Assembly (NCBI RefSeq): GCF_014650695.1
Contig: NZ_BMVL01000021.1
Span: 26,611 to 90,610 of the forward strand
Origin: Streptomyces avidinii
Lineage (GTDB): Bacteria; Actinomycetota; Actinomycetes; Streptomycetales; Streptomycetaceae
Direction: 5' to 3'
Length of the DNA stretch: 64,000 nucleotides
A program made the translations under genes and the position numbers. The notes below the pieces were generated by a model that worked only from the letters and a program-made list of their open reading frames with translations, was not told the origin of the DNA and made no database searches. This document shows, piece after piece, positions 52,909 through 60,939 of the stretch; the stretch's first letter is position 1, and each line of letters begins with the position of its first letter.

Positions 52909-53373
52909 TCACGGTGCGCAGCGCGTCATCACGGCATCGGGCATCCGCCTCGGAACCGTCGCGCCGTGCAGATACTGGCCCGTGTACCTCAAAATCGCGG
53001 CGTCGAGTGGACCGAGCACTGCTCCGCGCTCGGCGCGACGGCGGTCCGCGTGGTACTCCTGGGCTCGCTTCCCGTTTGATGTCTCTGTCGCCGCGCGCAT
53101 CGCCGGGTCCAGGAGCGCGACGGCAGCGTTCTCGTCGAGTCGACCCCGGGTACCGGCGGCGTCGCACAGCGGAAGGGCCGCACTCCACAGCAGCAGCTGT
53201 CTGGCCAGGTCCTCCCGGATCACTGCAAGATGGGCTTCGCTCATCGAGAACGTGAACGTGCGAGGCTCGTGGTTGGCGTCGGCCCCGGCACCGAGCATCA
53301 GCTTCAGCTCGCCGTCCTCGCGGATCACGTTCGGGATCCAGCCGCTCTTGCGCGTGAAAACGATGTCTCTCAT
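52909..53373 (-). CDS. DUF6357-like hypothetical protein, possibly shortened
   Basis: 154 residues beginning MRDIVFTRKSGWIPNVIREDGELKLMLGAGAD, with LAVIREDLARQLLLWSAALPLCDAAGTRG. This N-terminus resembles Streptomyces proteins I associate with DUF6357, which I recall as longer; the segment after ALLDPAMRAATETSNGKRAQEY may mark an internal deletion. I cannot verify this without a search. The ATG at 53373 was chosen over a GTG at 53400. Confidence 0.6.
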   Translation of the reverse strand: MRDIVFTRKSGWIPNVIREDGELKLMLGAGADANHEPRTFTFSMSEAHLAVIREDLARQLLLWSAALPLCDAAGTRGRLDENAAVALLDPAMRAATETSNGKRAQEYHADRRRAERGAVLGPLDAAILRYTGQYLHGATVPRRMPDAVMTRCAP

Positions 53374-53446
53374 GGACTCGGTCTTTCCGCGGAACGGCAC
53401 CGGCCGGCATCACGGCGATGTTGCAGCGCTGCCCCGCACCATGTGT

Positions 53447-54100
53447 TCACGACCACCGTGCGAATTCGATGTCGAGGCGGGTGTCGGTGCGCACCCAGAC
53501 TTCGCCCCCGGCGGCCTCGGCCGGGGCGTCGACTCGTTCGACACCGAGGAACTCGATCAACTTGAGCAGTTCGGCTCGTTCGGCTCGGTCATCGTCGACA
53601 CCGTGCGAGTCGAAGAAGACGTAGTACTGGTCGCTCGGGTCCACGTAGCCCGAATCTGCCCAGATCCGAGCGACTTCCTCGATCGCCGCTGCTTCCGTCG
53701 TGATCGCGGCGGCGCGGGCGGCACCGCGAGTCTCCGGGGACGCGTCGAGGTCGGCGAGGTCGGAGAACCACTGGCCGAAGCGGTCGAGGCCGGCGTATCC
53801 GTTCTCGAAGAACAGCATCGCGCTCGGAAGGTAGCGATTGGCCCTGTCGACCTGGAGGTATTCCGACCGAGGTCGGTCCGCATCTTTGATCCGGGAGATC
53901 ACGCCTCGCCCGGGCATGAGTACCAAACTCTGCCCCGACGGTTCATCATTGATGGTGTAGGTGTCAGAATCTCGATCACGGAAGAACGCAGAGAACGCTA
54001 CGTAGGCTTCCTGAGGGTCGCCCACGGAGACCTGCTGGTCGTTGCCATCACCGGCGGCGAAGACGAACTGTTTCGGTCCGGGGCGGTAGGGGCGAGCCAT
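53447..54100 (-). CDS. Hypothetical protein
   Basis: 217 residues, soluble, acidic, alpha/beta mixture (FVFAAGDGNDQQVSVGDPQEAYVAFSAFFRDRDSDTYTINDEP). AAGGA is 5 nt before the ATG at 54100. First gene of a leftward set of four small genes that share an acidic composition. Not recognised; immunity or regulatory roles are possible but unsupported. Confidence 0.65.
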   Translation of the reverse strand: MARPYRPGPKQFVFAAGDGNDQQVSVGDPQEAYVAFSAFFRDRDSDTYTINDEPSGQSLVLMPGRGVISRIKDADRPRSEYLQVDRANRYLPSAMLFFENGYAGLDRFGQWFSDLADLDASPETRGAARAAAITTEAAAIEEVARIWADSGYVDPSDQYYVFFDSHGVDDDRAERAELLKLIEFLGVERVDAPAEAAGGEVWVRTDTRLDIEFARWS

Positions 54101-54322
54101 TCGCGTCCTTCGTTCACGTGTGGTAGTTCCACCAGCGTAATCGAAGCAGAGCACACGGACCTGCCGTCCGACCTGCGGTCCGCGGGCAGCAGGGCCGGGG
54201 CACGCACCCGCTGGAAGAGAGACCGTTTCGGCCACGCCTCCTACGCGCTGGGACCGCTACGTCGACCAAATCGCCCCCGTCACCCGCTCGTCCCGCTCCC
54301 GCCCGCCGGCGGACCCGGACCG

Positions 54323-54345
54323 CCGGGAGCCGGTGGCTCCCCCGG
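54323..54345. terminator. Hairpin downstream of the secreted-protein gene
   Basis: GGGAGCC (54325-54331) and GGCTCCC (54335-54341) form a perfect stem with a 3-nt loop, extended by C/G pairs on both sides. It lies about 45 bp past the stop of the minus-strand secreted-protein gene. Confidence 0.6.
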
Positions 54346-54387
54346 CCCGGTGCCCGTGGACGGGCGGTCCCGCCGGGGGTCCCGGTA

Positions 54388-54798
54388 TCAGCCGCGCTGC
54401 GCGGGCCACTGGGTCACGCTGGTCTGCCGGCCGCAGTTCGTCCTGCTCTCGTCCTGGCAGATCTGCACGTAGCTGGTGGTGGTGAGCGCATAGGAGATCT
54501 TGGTTTCGACGGGCTGGCTGCCCGATCCGCACTGGGTGGCCAGCTTGCGGACGGGGCCGGGGACGAAGTCCCTGACGGTCACGGACCACAGCGAGTAGCA
54601 GCCGGGCCCGGTGTTGCGGAGCTCGCCCTTGACCACCAGCGACGAGCCCGGCTCCAGCCAGCGGGTGCCGTCGGCGGTGGCGGTGCCGTGAGAGACCGAC
54701 CACGGTATCGGGGCCGCCGACGCCGGGGCCCCGGCCAGGAGGAGACCGGCCGCCGAGGCGGCCACGACGGTCAGGGACTTGAGGACGCGGTTACGCAT
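54388..54798 (-). CDS. Small secreted protein
   Basis: 136 residues. MRNRVLKSLTVVAASAAGLLLAGAPASA is a Sec signal peptide with cleavage probably after APASA. The mature part (about 108 residues) has three or four cysteines (GPGCYSLW, ATQCGSG, VQICQDE, RTNCGRQ) that could form two disulfides, and beta-rich sequence. AAAGGACC lies upstream of the ATG. Function unknown; an extracellular protein of the immunoglobulin-like kind would fit. Confidence 0.8.
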   Translation of the reverse strand: MRNRVLKSLTVVAASAAGLLLAGAPASAAPIPWSVSHGTATADGTRWLEPGSSLVVKGELRNTGPGCYSLWSVTVRDFVPGPVRKLATQCGSGSQPVETKISYALTTTSYVQICQDESRTNCGRQTSVTQWPAQRG

Positions 54799-54918
54799 GG
54801 AACAGGTCCTTTCGGAAGGGTCATGTGACATGAAAGGTGCAGCAGTCGGTGTTCCCGGACACGATGTGCCGCGCCGGGACGGGACGGGACGGGGCAGCAG
54901 GTCCGCGCGAGCACGGGG

Positions 54919-56097
54919 CTACCCCGGTCCCTGTGCTCCCCGCAGCGGCGCCACCGGCAGGGACGGCTCCCCCGGGGGCGTCAGCAGACGGGTCAGGTGT
55001 TGTGCCGAGGCCTCCCAGGACCAGGACTCCTGGGCCCACCGGCGACCCGCGGCACCCATGCCCGCCGCCCGTTCGGGGTCGAGCAGCAGCTGGGTCAGGG
55101 TGCCGGCGACCACCTCGGCGTCGGTGCCGTCCACCACCCGGCCCGTGCGGCCGTCGAGCACGGTGTCCGGGGCACCTCCGGAGTCGCCGACGACCACGGG
55201 CAGGCCGCTGGCGGCCGCCTCCAGGAAGACGATGCCGAGGCCCTCCGCCTCCAGGCCGCCCCTCCGGGTCCGGCAGGGCATCGCGAAGACGTCCGCGGCC
55301 GCGTAGTACGCCGGGGTCTCGGTGTGGCGCTTGCCTCCGACGAACCGCACGGCGTCGGCGTCGTGGCGCAGGGCGAGCTTGCGCAGCCGCTCCTCGTCTG
55401 GCCCCTGGCCCACCACCAGCAGGATCGCGTCGGGCACCTGACGGCGGATCATCGGCATCGCCTCGATCAGCTTGTCCTGGCCCTTGCGCGGCACCAGGCG
55501 GGCCACGCACAGGATGACCTGCTTGCCCTCCAGCCCCAGTTCGGCGCGGAGGGCGGCTCCCGCCGCGGCGTCGGGGCGGTAGACCTCCGCGTCCACGGCC
55601 GGGACGAGCCGGCTCAGCTCGGCACGCGGGCCGAGGGCGGGCCCGATGCGGGCACGCGTGTAGTCCCCGAGGTAGGTGACGACGTCCACGCCGTCGCCGA
55701 TGCGGCGCATCATGCGGCGCGCACCCGGGACGCGGGACCACCAGATCTCGTGACCGTGCGTGGTGGCGACGATGCGTCGCACCCCGGCGTCACGCCGAAG
55801 GGCCGGTGCCATCAGCGCGAGTGGGGCCGCGGCCCCGAACCACACCCGGTCGCAGCCGTGGGCGCGGGCCACCTCGACGGCCCTGCGGGTGACGCGGGAG
55901 GTCGGCAGGAGCATGCGGGTGGAGTCACGGACGACGGGGAAGGGGAGCGTCGCGTCGTAGGCGGTGTCGCCCGCCTCGTGCGAGGTGTAGACGACGACGT
56001 CGTCGGCGGGCACCCGGGTGGCCATGGCATGCACGAAGGTCTCTATGCCGCCCTGGCGGGGCGGGAAGTCGTTGGTGATGACAAGAGTGGAACCCAT
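54919..56097 (-). CDS. GT4 glycosyltransferase (PimB-like)
   Basis: 392 residues, GT-B fold. N-terminal VITNDFPPRQGGIETFVHAMA and the C-terminal donor site CVARLVPRKGQDKLIEAMP, VRFVGG and GLEAEGLGIVFLEAAASGLPVVVGDSGGAPDTV, containing the E-x7-E motif, are typical of mannosyltransferases related to PimB. It probably transfers a hexose from a nucleotide sugar to a lipid or cell-envelope acceptor. Adjacent to the FkbM gene (16 bp gap) in the same orientation. Confidence 0.88.
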   Translation of the reverse strand: MGSTLVITNDFPPRQGGIETFVHAMATRVPADDVVVYTSHEAGDTAYDATLPFPVVRDSTRMLLPTSRVTRRAVEVARAHGCDRVWFGAAAPLALMAPALRRDAGVRRIVATTHGHEIWWSRVPGARRMMRRIGDGVDVVTYLGDYTRARIGPALGPRAELSRLVPAVDAEVYRPDAAAGAALRAELGLEGKQVILCVARLVPRKGQDKLIEAMPMIRRQVPDAILLVVGQGPDEERLRKLALRHDADAVRFVGGKRHTETPAYYAAADVFAMPCRTRRGGLEAEGLGIVFLEAAASGLPVVVGDSGGAPDTVLDGRTGRVVDGTDAEVVAGTLTQLLLDPERAAGMGAAGRRWAQESWSWEASAQHLTRLLTPPGEPSLPVAPLRGAQGPG

Positions 56098-56113
56098 GAC
56101 AGGGCAAGTTCCT

Positions 56114-56944
56114 TCAGTCGTGGGTGGGCGGACGAGTCGTGAAGAGGTAGTTACGGAAGTCGTCCGTGACCGCGGCCTCGGGGTGCCATCCCCCTTCGCG
56201 CCAGCGGTACATGGAGTAGCCGAGCCCTCGCAGGCCCGCGACGAGGCCGGCCGGGCGGGCGTCGTACTTGGCGAGGTGACGGTCCTCGATCTCCAGCAGC
56301 AGCGACGGACGGTGCCGCAGCAGAGTGCGGCGGGCGCCCGCGAGCACGGCGGCCTCGGCTCCCTCGACGTCGGCCTTGATGAAGTCGACGCGGTCGAGGC
56401 CCAAGTGGTGGCACAGGCCGTCCACGGTCCGGACGGCCGTGGCCACGGAGCGGGACCGGGCGAACTCGGTGTTGGGCCCCGGGCCGTTGGCCCCCTCCGT
56501 GAGGTACGCCCGCCCGTGCACCGGCAGCAGACGGCGTCGGGGCAGGCTCATCGTGCCGGGCTGGGCGCGAGCCGCCAGGGCCACGCGGTGCACGGTGACG
56601 TTGTCGCAGCCGAAGGCGGATGCGGCGGTGCGCAGCCAGGCCGCCGGACCGGGCAGGGGCTCGATGCTGTGGACGGAGCCTTCGGGTCCGCTGAGTGCGG
56701 ACAGGGCCCAGGTGTAGAGGCCGTACTCGGCACCGATGTCGAGGCAGACGGCACCCGGCCGCACGAAGGGCCGCAGACCCGCCACTTCGTCCTCGACGAA
56801 GGAGAAGCGCGACGAGGCCCAGGAGAGCCCGCCCGCCACGGCCGATACCCGTACGCCCGCACGCGCGGGGGCCGGACGTACGGGTTCGGACGGATACGGC
56901 GGCCGGGGTAACCGGCCGGTGGCCGAAACCCTGTTCGTCGCCAT
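56114..56944 (-). CDS. FkbM-family SAM-dependent methyltransferase
   Basis: 276 residues. FVRPGAVCLDIGAEYGLYTWALSALSG is the SAM-binding motif; VHSIEPLPGPAAWL, VDFIKADVEGAEAAVLAGARRTLLRHRPSLLLEIEDRHL are diagnostic for FkbM. Such enzymes O-methylate sugars or macrolides. Pairing with a GT4 transferase suggests methylation of a glycan. About 60 residues of N-terminal sequence are Pro/Arg/Ala-rich. Confidence 0.88.
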   Translation of the reverse strand: MATNRVSATGRLPRPPYPSEPVRPAPARAGVRVSAVAGGLSWASSRFSFVEDEVAGLRPFVRPGAVCLDIGAEYGLYTWALSALSGPEGSVHSIEPLPGPAAWLRTAASAFGCDNVTVHRVALAARAQPGTMSLPRRRLLPVHGRAYLTEGANGPGPNTEFARSRSVATAVRTVDGLCHHLGLDRVDFIKADVEGAEAAVLAGARRTLLRHRPSLLLEIEDRHLAKYDARPAGLVAGLRGLGYSMYRWREGGWHPEAAVTDDFRNYLFTTRPPTHD

Positions 56945-57563
56945 GTGATCAGACTCCTACGTTCATCAACGCACGGGGTGCGGCGTACCGCTCGGAAAGG
57001 ATCTGCGCGTTCGCGCTCTCGCCGATCAAACTATTGATCACACCCTCCGATTGTCATCAGTCCGCGGATGTAACCCCGGAGAACGACAGGCCGGAGCGGA
57101 TCGGTCGGCCGGAATTCACGTCGCGCGCATCCGAATGGGGATTTCACTCGGCCGAGGCACCGGACGACCGGTCGTCGCCGCGGTCTCCCGGAACGGGAAA
57201 CCGCTCCCGGTCGGGGGTTTGTCGTGGCGGTGACCGGCCGACGAGCGGGGTGTTTCGGCGGTGTCGGGAAATCAGGAGTCCATCGCTCCGGAAAGGAGCG
57301 GCGGGGATGTCTGCCCGTACGCGAACGCATGCCGATTCCGGAGGCCCCCGTGCGCGCGGCCCGTGCTCTTCGCCGAGGGCCGCACGTGGAACGGGAACCC
57401 TCGCCGTCGAGGTTCCGAGCGCCGCTGGGCCGTCTCTTCCGGATCCTGCCCGGAGTCGCAGCCCGGTCCGGTACCGGCCACGCGCGGGCTCCGAGGGCGG
57501 TGCAGGCGCTCGATCGCCGTCGGGGGTGCGGTCGGCACGCCGGGGTGCGCCGTGCCGGGCACA
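56945..57563. other. Intergenic region without a confident gene
   Basis: About 620 bp between the FkbM gene and the terminator of the first StrR-type gene. The first 150 bp are less G+C-rich (TCAAACTATTGATCACACC near 57025). A plus-strand ATG at 57307 has AAAGGAG about 10 nt upstream and opens a 115-codon Arg/Pro/Ser-rich frame, but its third-position composition is not Streptomyces-like and the end overlaps the StrR-type gene, so I do not call it. Confidence 0.5.
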
Positions 57564-57603
57564 CCGGCCGGCCCTGCGGGCAACGGGCCCGAGGGCCGGC
57601 CGG
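57564..57603. terminator. Hairpin downstream of the first StrR-type gene
   Basis: CCGGCCGGCCC (57564-57574) and GGGCCGGCCGG (57593-57603) are perfect 11-bp arms around an 18-nt loop, 20 bp beyond the stop of the minus-strand regulator gene. Confidence 0.7.
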
Positions 57604-57623
57604 AACCGCTCGGGGGCCGACCG

Positions 57624-58652
57624 TCAGCAGGCCGCCCGGTGCCCCTCGGGCTGAGCCCCTTCGTCCAGCTCCCGCGCGAACTCCATCCAGGTCTCGGCGA
57701 CCTGGCGCGCGAGGTCGACCACCAGGGCGCCACAGTGCGACGGCACCACCGTGGTCAGTTCGGACCACTCCCTGGTCCCGATGGCGTTCTGCTGGAGCAG
57801 CCTCAGCAGTTGCCGCCCCTCCTGCTTGTGCCGCAGCGACGGGTCCCGCAGCAGCCTCTCCACGACGGCGGCCGGCGGAGACGGCACCGGAGGCATCCCA
57901 CGCACGGTTCTCGGCCTGTCGGCCCGGGCTGCTCCGCTCATGCCGGTCGCTTCGGCCGCAGCGGGCGGCTGTCCTGAGGCGAGCCGCTTGCGGACGTCGC
58001 TGACGGTGGCCGGCGAGATGCCCGCACGCCGCGCGACCTCGCGCAGCGACGTCATCGGATCCTCGGTGATGATCTCGGCGGCCCGTCTGCGGCCCTCCGC
58101 ACTGTTCAACGGGCGTACCTTGCCGTCGAGTCCGACACGGGCGACCGGCTGCTGCCCCGGCCCGGTCATCTCGCGCCGGATCTTCGCCACGGTCCGCGCC
58201 CCGAGGCCCGCGGACCGCGCGATCGCCCGGTCCGAACTGCGCGGGTGGGACCGTATGATCCGCTCCGCGGCTCTGCGCCGGTCCGCGTGCGGCAGCGGCA
58301 GGCCGTGCGCCACGTTCGCCTCGACGGCGCGCAGGAACGCTTCTTCAGCAGTGCCGTCGAAGAACTCGACGTCGATCGACTCCTGGCCCTTGAGCGTGGC
58401 GGCCATCAGGCGGTGCGTTCCGTCGATCACGCGCATCGTGCGGCGATCGACCAGGATCGGAGGCAGCGGGGCGTCGAGTTCCGCCAGTCTGGCGGCGTGG
58501 TCGGCGTCCTTCCCCTGCGACCGCGGGGAGTCCCCCGAGAGAATCAGACCGATCGGCACGGTCACGACGTGCGGGAGGGCAGCGCCTTGCGCTGCTGGGA
58601 ATGTGGGACCGGTTTCGGTTGCCGCCCCATCGGATGGGCGGGCATAGGACAT
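57624..58652 (-). CDS. StrR-type regulator 1 (ParB-like N-terminal domain, central HTHs)
   Basis: 342 residues. The ParB/sulfiredoxin-like part has LDAPLPPILVDRRTMRVIDGTHRLMAATLKGQESIDVEFFDG and AVEANVAHGLPLPHADRRRAAERIIRSHPRSSDRAIARSAGLGARTVAKIRR; a second helix-turn-helix is TSLREVARRAGISPATVSDVRKRL. StrR, NovG and the Bbr/Tei15-like proteins of antibiotic clusters share this layout and activate biosynthetic promoters. ATG 58652 has a weak ribosome binding site; GTG 58667 is an alternative. No TTA codon was seen in this copy. Confidence 0.85.
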   Translation of the reverse strand: MSYARPSDGAATETGPTFPAAQGAALPHVVTVPIGLILSGDSPRSQGKDADHAARLAELDAPLPPILVDRRTMRVIDGTHRLMAATLKGQESIDVEFFDGTAEEAFLRAVEANVAHGLPLPHADRRRAAERIIRSHPRSSDRAIARSAGLGARTVAKIRREMTGPGQQPVARVGLDGKVRPLNSAEGRRRAAEIITEDPMTSLREVARRAGISPATVSDVRKRLASGQPPAAAEATGMSGAARADRPRTVRGMPPVPSPPAAVVERLLRDPSLRHKQEGRQLLRLLQQNAIGTREWSELTTVVPSHCGALVVDLARQVAETWMEFARELDEGAQPEGHRAAC

Positions 58653-58867
58653 GCTCAAGTAGTTCACCCCGTTGAATAGCCTGGTACATCTACTGCTCGC
58701 GCAGCTCACGGCCCTGGAGTCGACCGCGGGCCGGCAGCGCGGTTCCCCTACCGCACCACGGTCCCGCTCGATCCGGCGCTCGGGCAGTCGTCGGACATGG
58801 CCAGTCCCCCCGCCATCCGACCGCCCTCTACACCACCACTCCCTTGGTCGTCGAGAGTGTTGCTCCA

Positions 58868-58888
58868 GGTTGTGATCAAATCACAACC
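58868..58888. promoter_or_regulatory. Perfect palindrome between the tandem StrR-type genes
   Basis: GGTTGTGAT (58868-58876) and ATCACAACC (58880-58888) flank CAA. At about 38% G+C it stands out from its surroundings. It is 28 bp downstream of the second regulator's stop on the minus strand and about 220 bp upstream of the first regulator's start. Candidate operator; a short terminator is the alternative. Confidence 0.55.
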
Positions 58889-58915
58889 GGTATCCCGGCG
58901 GTACGTCAAATCCGC

Positions 58916-60031
58916 CTACGCGCGCATGCCGAAGCGCTGCCTGGGCAGGCCGGCTTCCGCGCCCACGGGGCGCATGTTCTCGTCGAGCTCCTGGGCGAAT
59001 TCCATCCAGGTCTCCGCGTACTGGCGCGCGAGGCCGACAACGCTGTCCCGGGCGTGTGAGGGCACGACGGCGGCCAGTTGGGCCCACGCCCGGTCGCCGA
59101 GCGCACCCTGCTGGAGCAGGCGCAGCAGCTGGCGTCCCCCCTCCTTGTGTCGCAAGGAGGGGTCGCGCACCAGCTTCTCCATCAACTGGACCGGGTCGAG
59201 CTGCACCGGTCTCGCCTTGCGGACGGGCCGCGCTCTGGACATCTGCCTGGGGATGGACGGCAGGGTCCCGTCCACGTCCGGCGCGAGGGCAACGGGCCTG
59301 CGCTCCGCGACGGGCTGCTGCCCGGCCAGCAAACGCCTGCGGACGTCACTCACCGTCGCGGGCGAGATCCCCGCACGCCTCGCCACCTCGCGCAGGGAGG
59401 CTTCCGGGTTCTCGGCGATCAGTTCGGCGGCCTTCCGGCGGCCCTCGGCGCTGCTCAGCGGCCGGACCCTGCCGTCCTGCCCGATCCTGACGGCCAGTTG
59501 GCCCGCCTCGCCGGCGGAAGCCCGCCGGATGGCGGCCACCGATTTGGCGCCCAGGCCCGAAGCCCGGGCGATGGCGCGGTCCGACATCTGCGGGTGGGCC
59601 TCGATGATGCGCGTGGCAGCAGCCCTGCGGTCCTTCTGGGAGAGCGGGAGGCCGTGCGTCACGTTCGCCTCGACCGCGCGAAGGAACGCCTCCTCGGGCG
59701 TTCCTTCGAAGAGTTCCGCGTCGATCGACTCCTGGCCCCTGAGACAGGCGGCCAGCAGCCGGTGCATTCCGTCGATCACGCGCATCGTGCGGCGGTCCAC
59801 GAGGATGGGGGGTAACGGAACGTCGAGCTCCGCCAGCCGGGTCACGTGCTCCGCGTCCTGCCCGTCCAGACGGGGCGACTCTCCGGGAACGAGTAAGGCG
59901 ATGGGCAGGGAGACGATCTCCCTTCCGCGCGCGTCGGCGCCTGCGGCGGTTCTGCCCGAGTCGGTGGCCGAACCGGGTCCCACGGAATCCATCCCACTTG
60001 GGCAGGCCGGACTCATTCTCGTATCCCCCAT
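58916..60031 (-). CDS. StrR-type regulator 2 (TTA-containing)
   Basis: 371 residues, a paralogue of regulator 1 with the same motifs: LVPGESPRLDGQDAEHVTRLAELDVPLPPILVDRRTMRVIDGMHRL, AVEANVTHGLPLSQKDRRAAATRI, DRAIARASGLGAKSVAAIRR and ASLREVARRAGISPATVSDVRRRL. Two leucine codons are TTA (59894-59896 in PIALLV and 59813-59815 in VPLPP), so production should depend on bldA. ATG 60016 has a better-spaced GGGGGA than the ATG at 60031, so the protein may be five residues shorter. A StrR-like site and an iron-box-like site lie upstream. Confidence 0.87.
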   Translation of the reverse strand: MGDTRMSPACPSGMDSVGPGSATDSGRTAAGADARGREIVSLPIALLVPGESPRLDGQDAEHVTRLAELDVPLPPILVDRRTMRVIDGMHRLLAACLRGQESIDAELFEGTPEEAFLRAVEANVTHGLPLSQKDRRAAATRIIEAHPQMSDRAIARASGLGAKSVAAIRRASAGEAGQLAVRIGQDGRVRPLSSAEGRRKAAELIAENPEASLREVARRAGISPATVSDVRRRLLAGQQPVAERRPVALAPDVDGTLPSIPRQMSRARPVRKARPVQLDPVQLMEKLVRDPSLRHKEGGRQLLRLLQQGALGDRAWAQLAAVVPSHARDSVVGLARQYAETWMEFAQELDENMRPVGAEAGLPRQRFGMRA

Positions 60032-60167
60032 TGAGTAGACAGGTCCTTCTCTGCTACGAGCACGCCGGGCGCCTGACTGTCAAGCGGTCAGACCTTCGGT
60101 CACCAACGGCGCCCGGGCGTGCGACAGCAACGTCCATCACTGTCATAAATTCGACAAAAAGCGCAGG

Positions 60168-60186
60168 TAAGCCAAGGCTCACCTAA
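60168..60186 (-). promoter_or_regulatory. Imperfect iron box upstream of StrR-type regulator 2
   Basis: TAAGCCAAGGCTCACCTAA matches 15 of 19 positions of the iron-box consensus TTAGGTTAGGCTCACCTAA, including all of the right half. It lies about 140 bp upstream of the regulator start. Iron control of this regulator is possible; a half-degenerate site may bind weakly. Confidence 0.5.
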
Positions 60187-60370
60187 CCCCGGATCGCATA
60201 AGCAATGTGCGAACTCCGTCATCGTCACCCGCGAGTCATTGCACTGTCGAGAGCTGATCGATCGAAACTTGATCGAACGAACAGCCTTCACATCGCAGCC
60301 CGGCCCCCGCGCCCAAGCCGCGTTCGAATGAAATTCGCCATAGGGGATACATCGCGCCAATCAAAGGCGC

Positions 60371-60399
60371 GTTCAACTGTCGCTTCGCGCTGGTTGAAC
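60371..60399. promoter_or_regulatory. StrR-like binding palindrome 1
   Basis: GTTCAACTG (60371-60379), an 11-bp spacer, and TGGTTGAAC (60391-60399). The half-sites and the 11-bp spacing match the published StrR/NovG-type operator GTTCGActG-N11-CagTcGAAc. It stands 340 bp upstream of regulator 2 and 112 bp past the mbtH stop. Confidence 0.65.
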
Positions 60400-60458
60400 A
60401 CCGCTCGTGCCCACGGCACACGGCCGTGGGCCCGATGGCGGTCCACCCGGCGCCCGTA

Positions 60459-60504
60459 GTGCCGATGCCGTCGGCCATCCGGGGATGGCCGACGGCATCG
60501 GCAC
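60459..60504. terminator. Strong hairpin downstream of mbtH
   Basis: Arms 60459-60480 and 60483-60504 are perfect 22-bp reverse complements separated by GG. It lies 6 bp beyond the mbtH stop codon and is the strongest hairpin in this part of the window. It should isolate mbtH from the regulator genes. Confidence 0.85.
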
Positions 60505-60510
60505 GGCGGG

Positions 60511-60726
60511 CTACTTCTGCGCCGCCATCGCCTCGATCAGGCTCTTGGGCCGCATGTCGGTCCAGGACTTCTCGATGTGGTCGAGGCACTCCTGGCGTCC
60601 CGCCTTCCCGAACACCGACTCCCAGCCTTCGGGCACGTCGACGAAGACGGGCCACAGCGAGTGCTGGCCCTCGTCGTTGACCAGGACCAGGTACTCGGCA
60701 TCGGGATCCTCGAACGGATTTGTCAC
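60511..60726 (-). CDS. MbtH-like protein (second copy)
   Basis: 71 residues, canonical: TNPFEDPDAEYLVLVNDEGQHSLWPVFVDVPEGW, CLDHIEKSWTDMRPKSL. It starts with GTG after AAGGA (two GTG codons in a row; the second gives the usual length). Together with StrR-type regulators and an ABC exporter it indicates an NRPS cluster whose synthetases are outside the window. Both flanking intergenic regions carry StrR-like palindromes. Confidence 0.93.
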   Translation of the reverse strand: MTNPFEDPDAEYLVLVNDEGQHSLWPVFVDVPEGWESVFGKAGRQECLDHIEKSWTDMRPKSLIEAMAAQK

Positions 60727-60909
60727 CACGCCGTCCTTTCTTGGGTACATGGGATGCATGGCATCGGTGGACGCGCTCCCGGGCACTTCTCCCGGCCTCG
60801 CCCCCACCGCGGACGGCCGTCCGGCGCGGTGCCGGGCCAGCCGGGGGCCACTATGACCTGAAGCCCTGTCGGCGCGTCAATCAGGACTGCGGACGCTGCG
60901 CTCCGGGCT

Positions 60910-60939
60910 GTTCAACTGCCCCCAGCGCGCTGGTTGAAC
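60910..60939. promoter_or_regulatory. StrR-like binding palindrome 2
   Basis: GTTCAACTG (60910-60918), 12-bp spacer, TGGTTGAAC (60931-60939). The half-sites are identical to palindrome 1; the spacer is one base longer. It lies between divergent mbtH (start 60726) and the hydrolase gene (start 61200) and could control both. Confidence 0.6.

Noticed and set aside
57307..57654. 115-codon plus-strand frame with AAAGGAG before its ATG
   Set aside because: Composition is Arg/Pro/Ser-rich, third-position bias is not typical and it runs into the StrR-type gene on the other strand.
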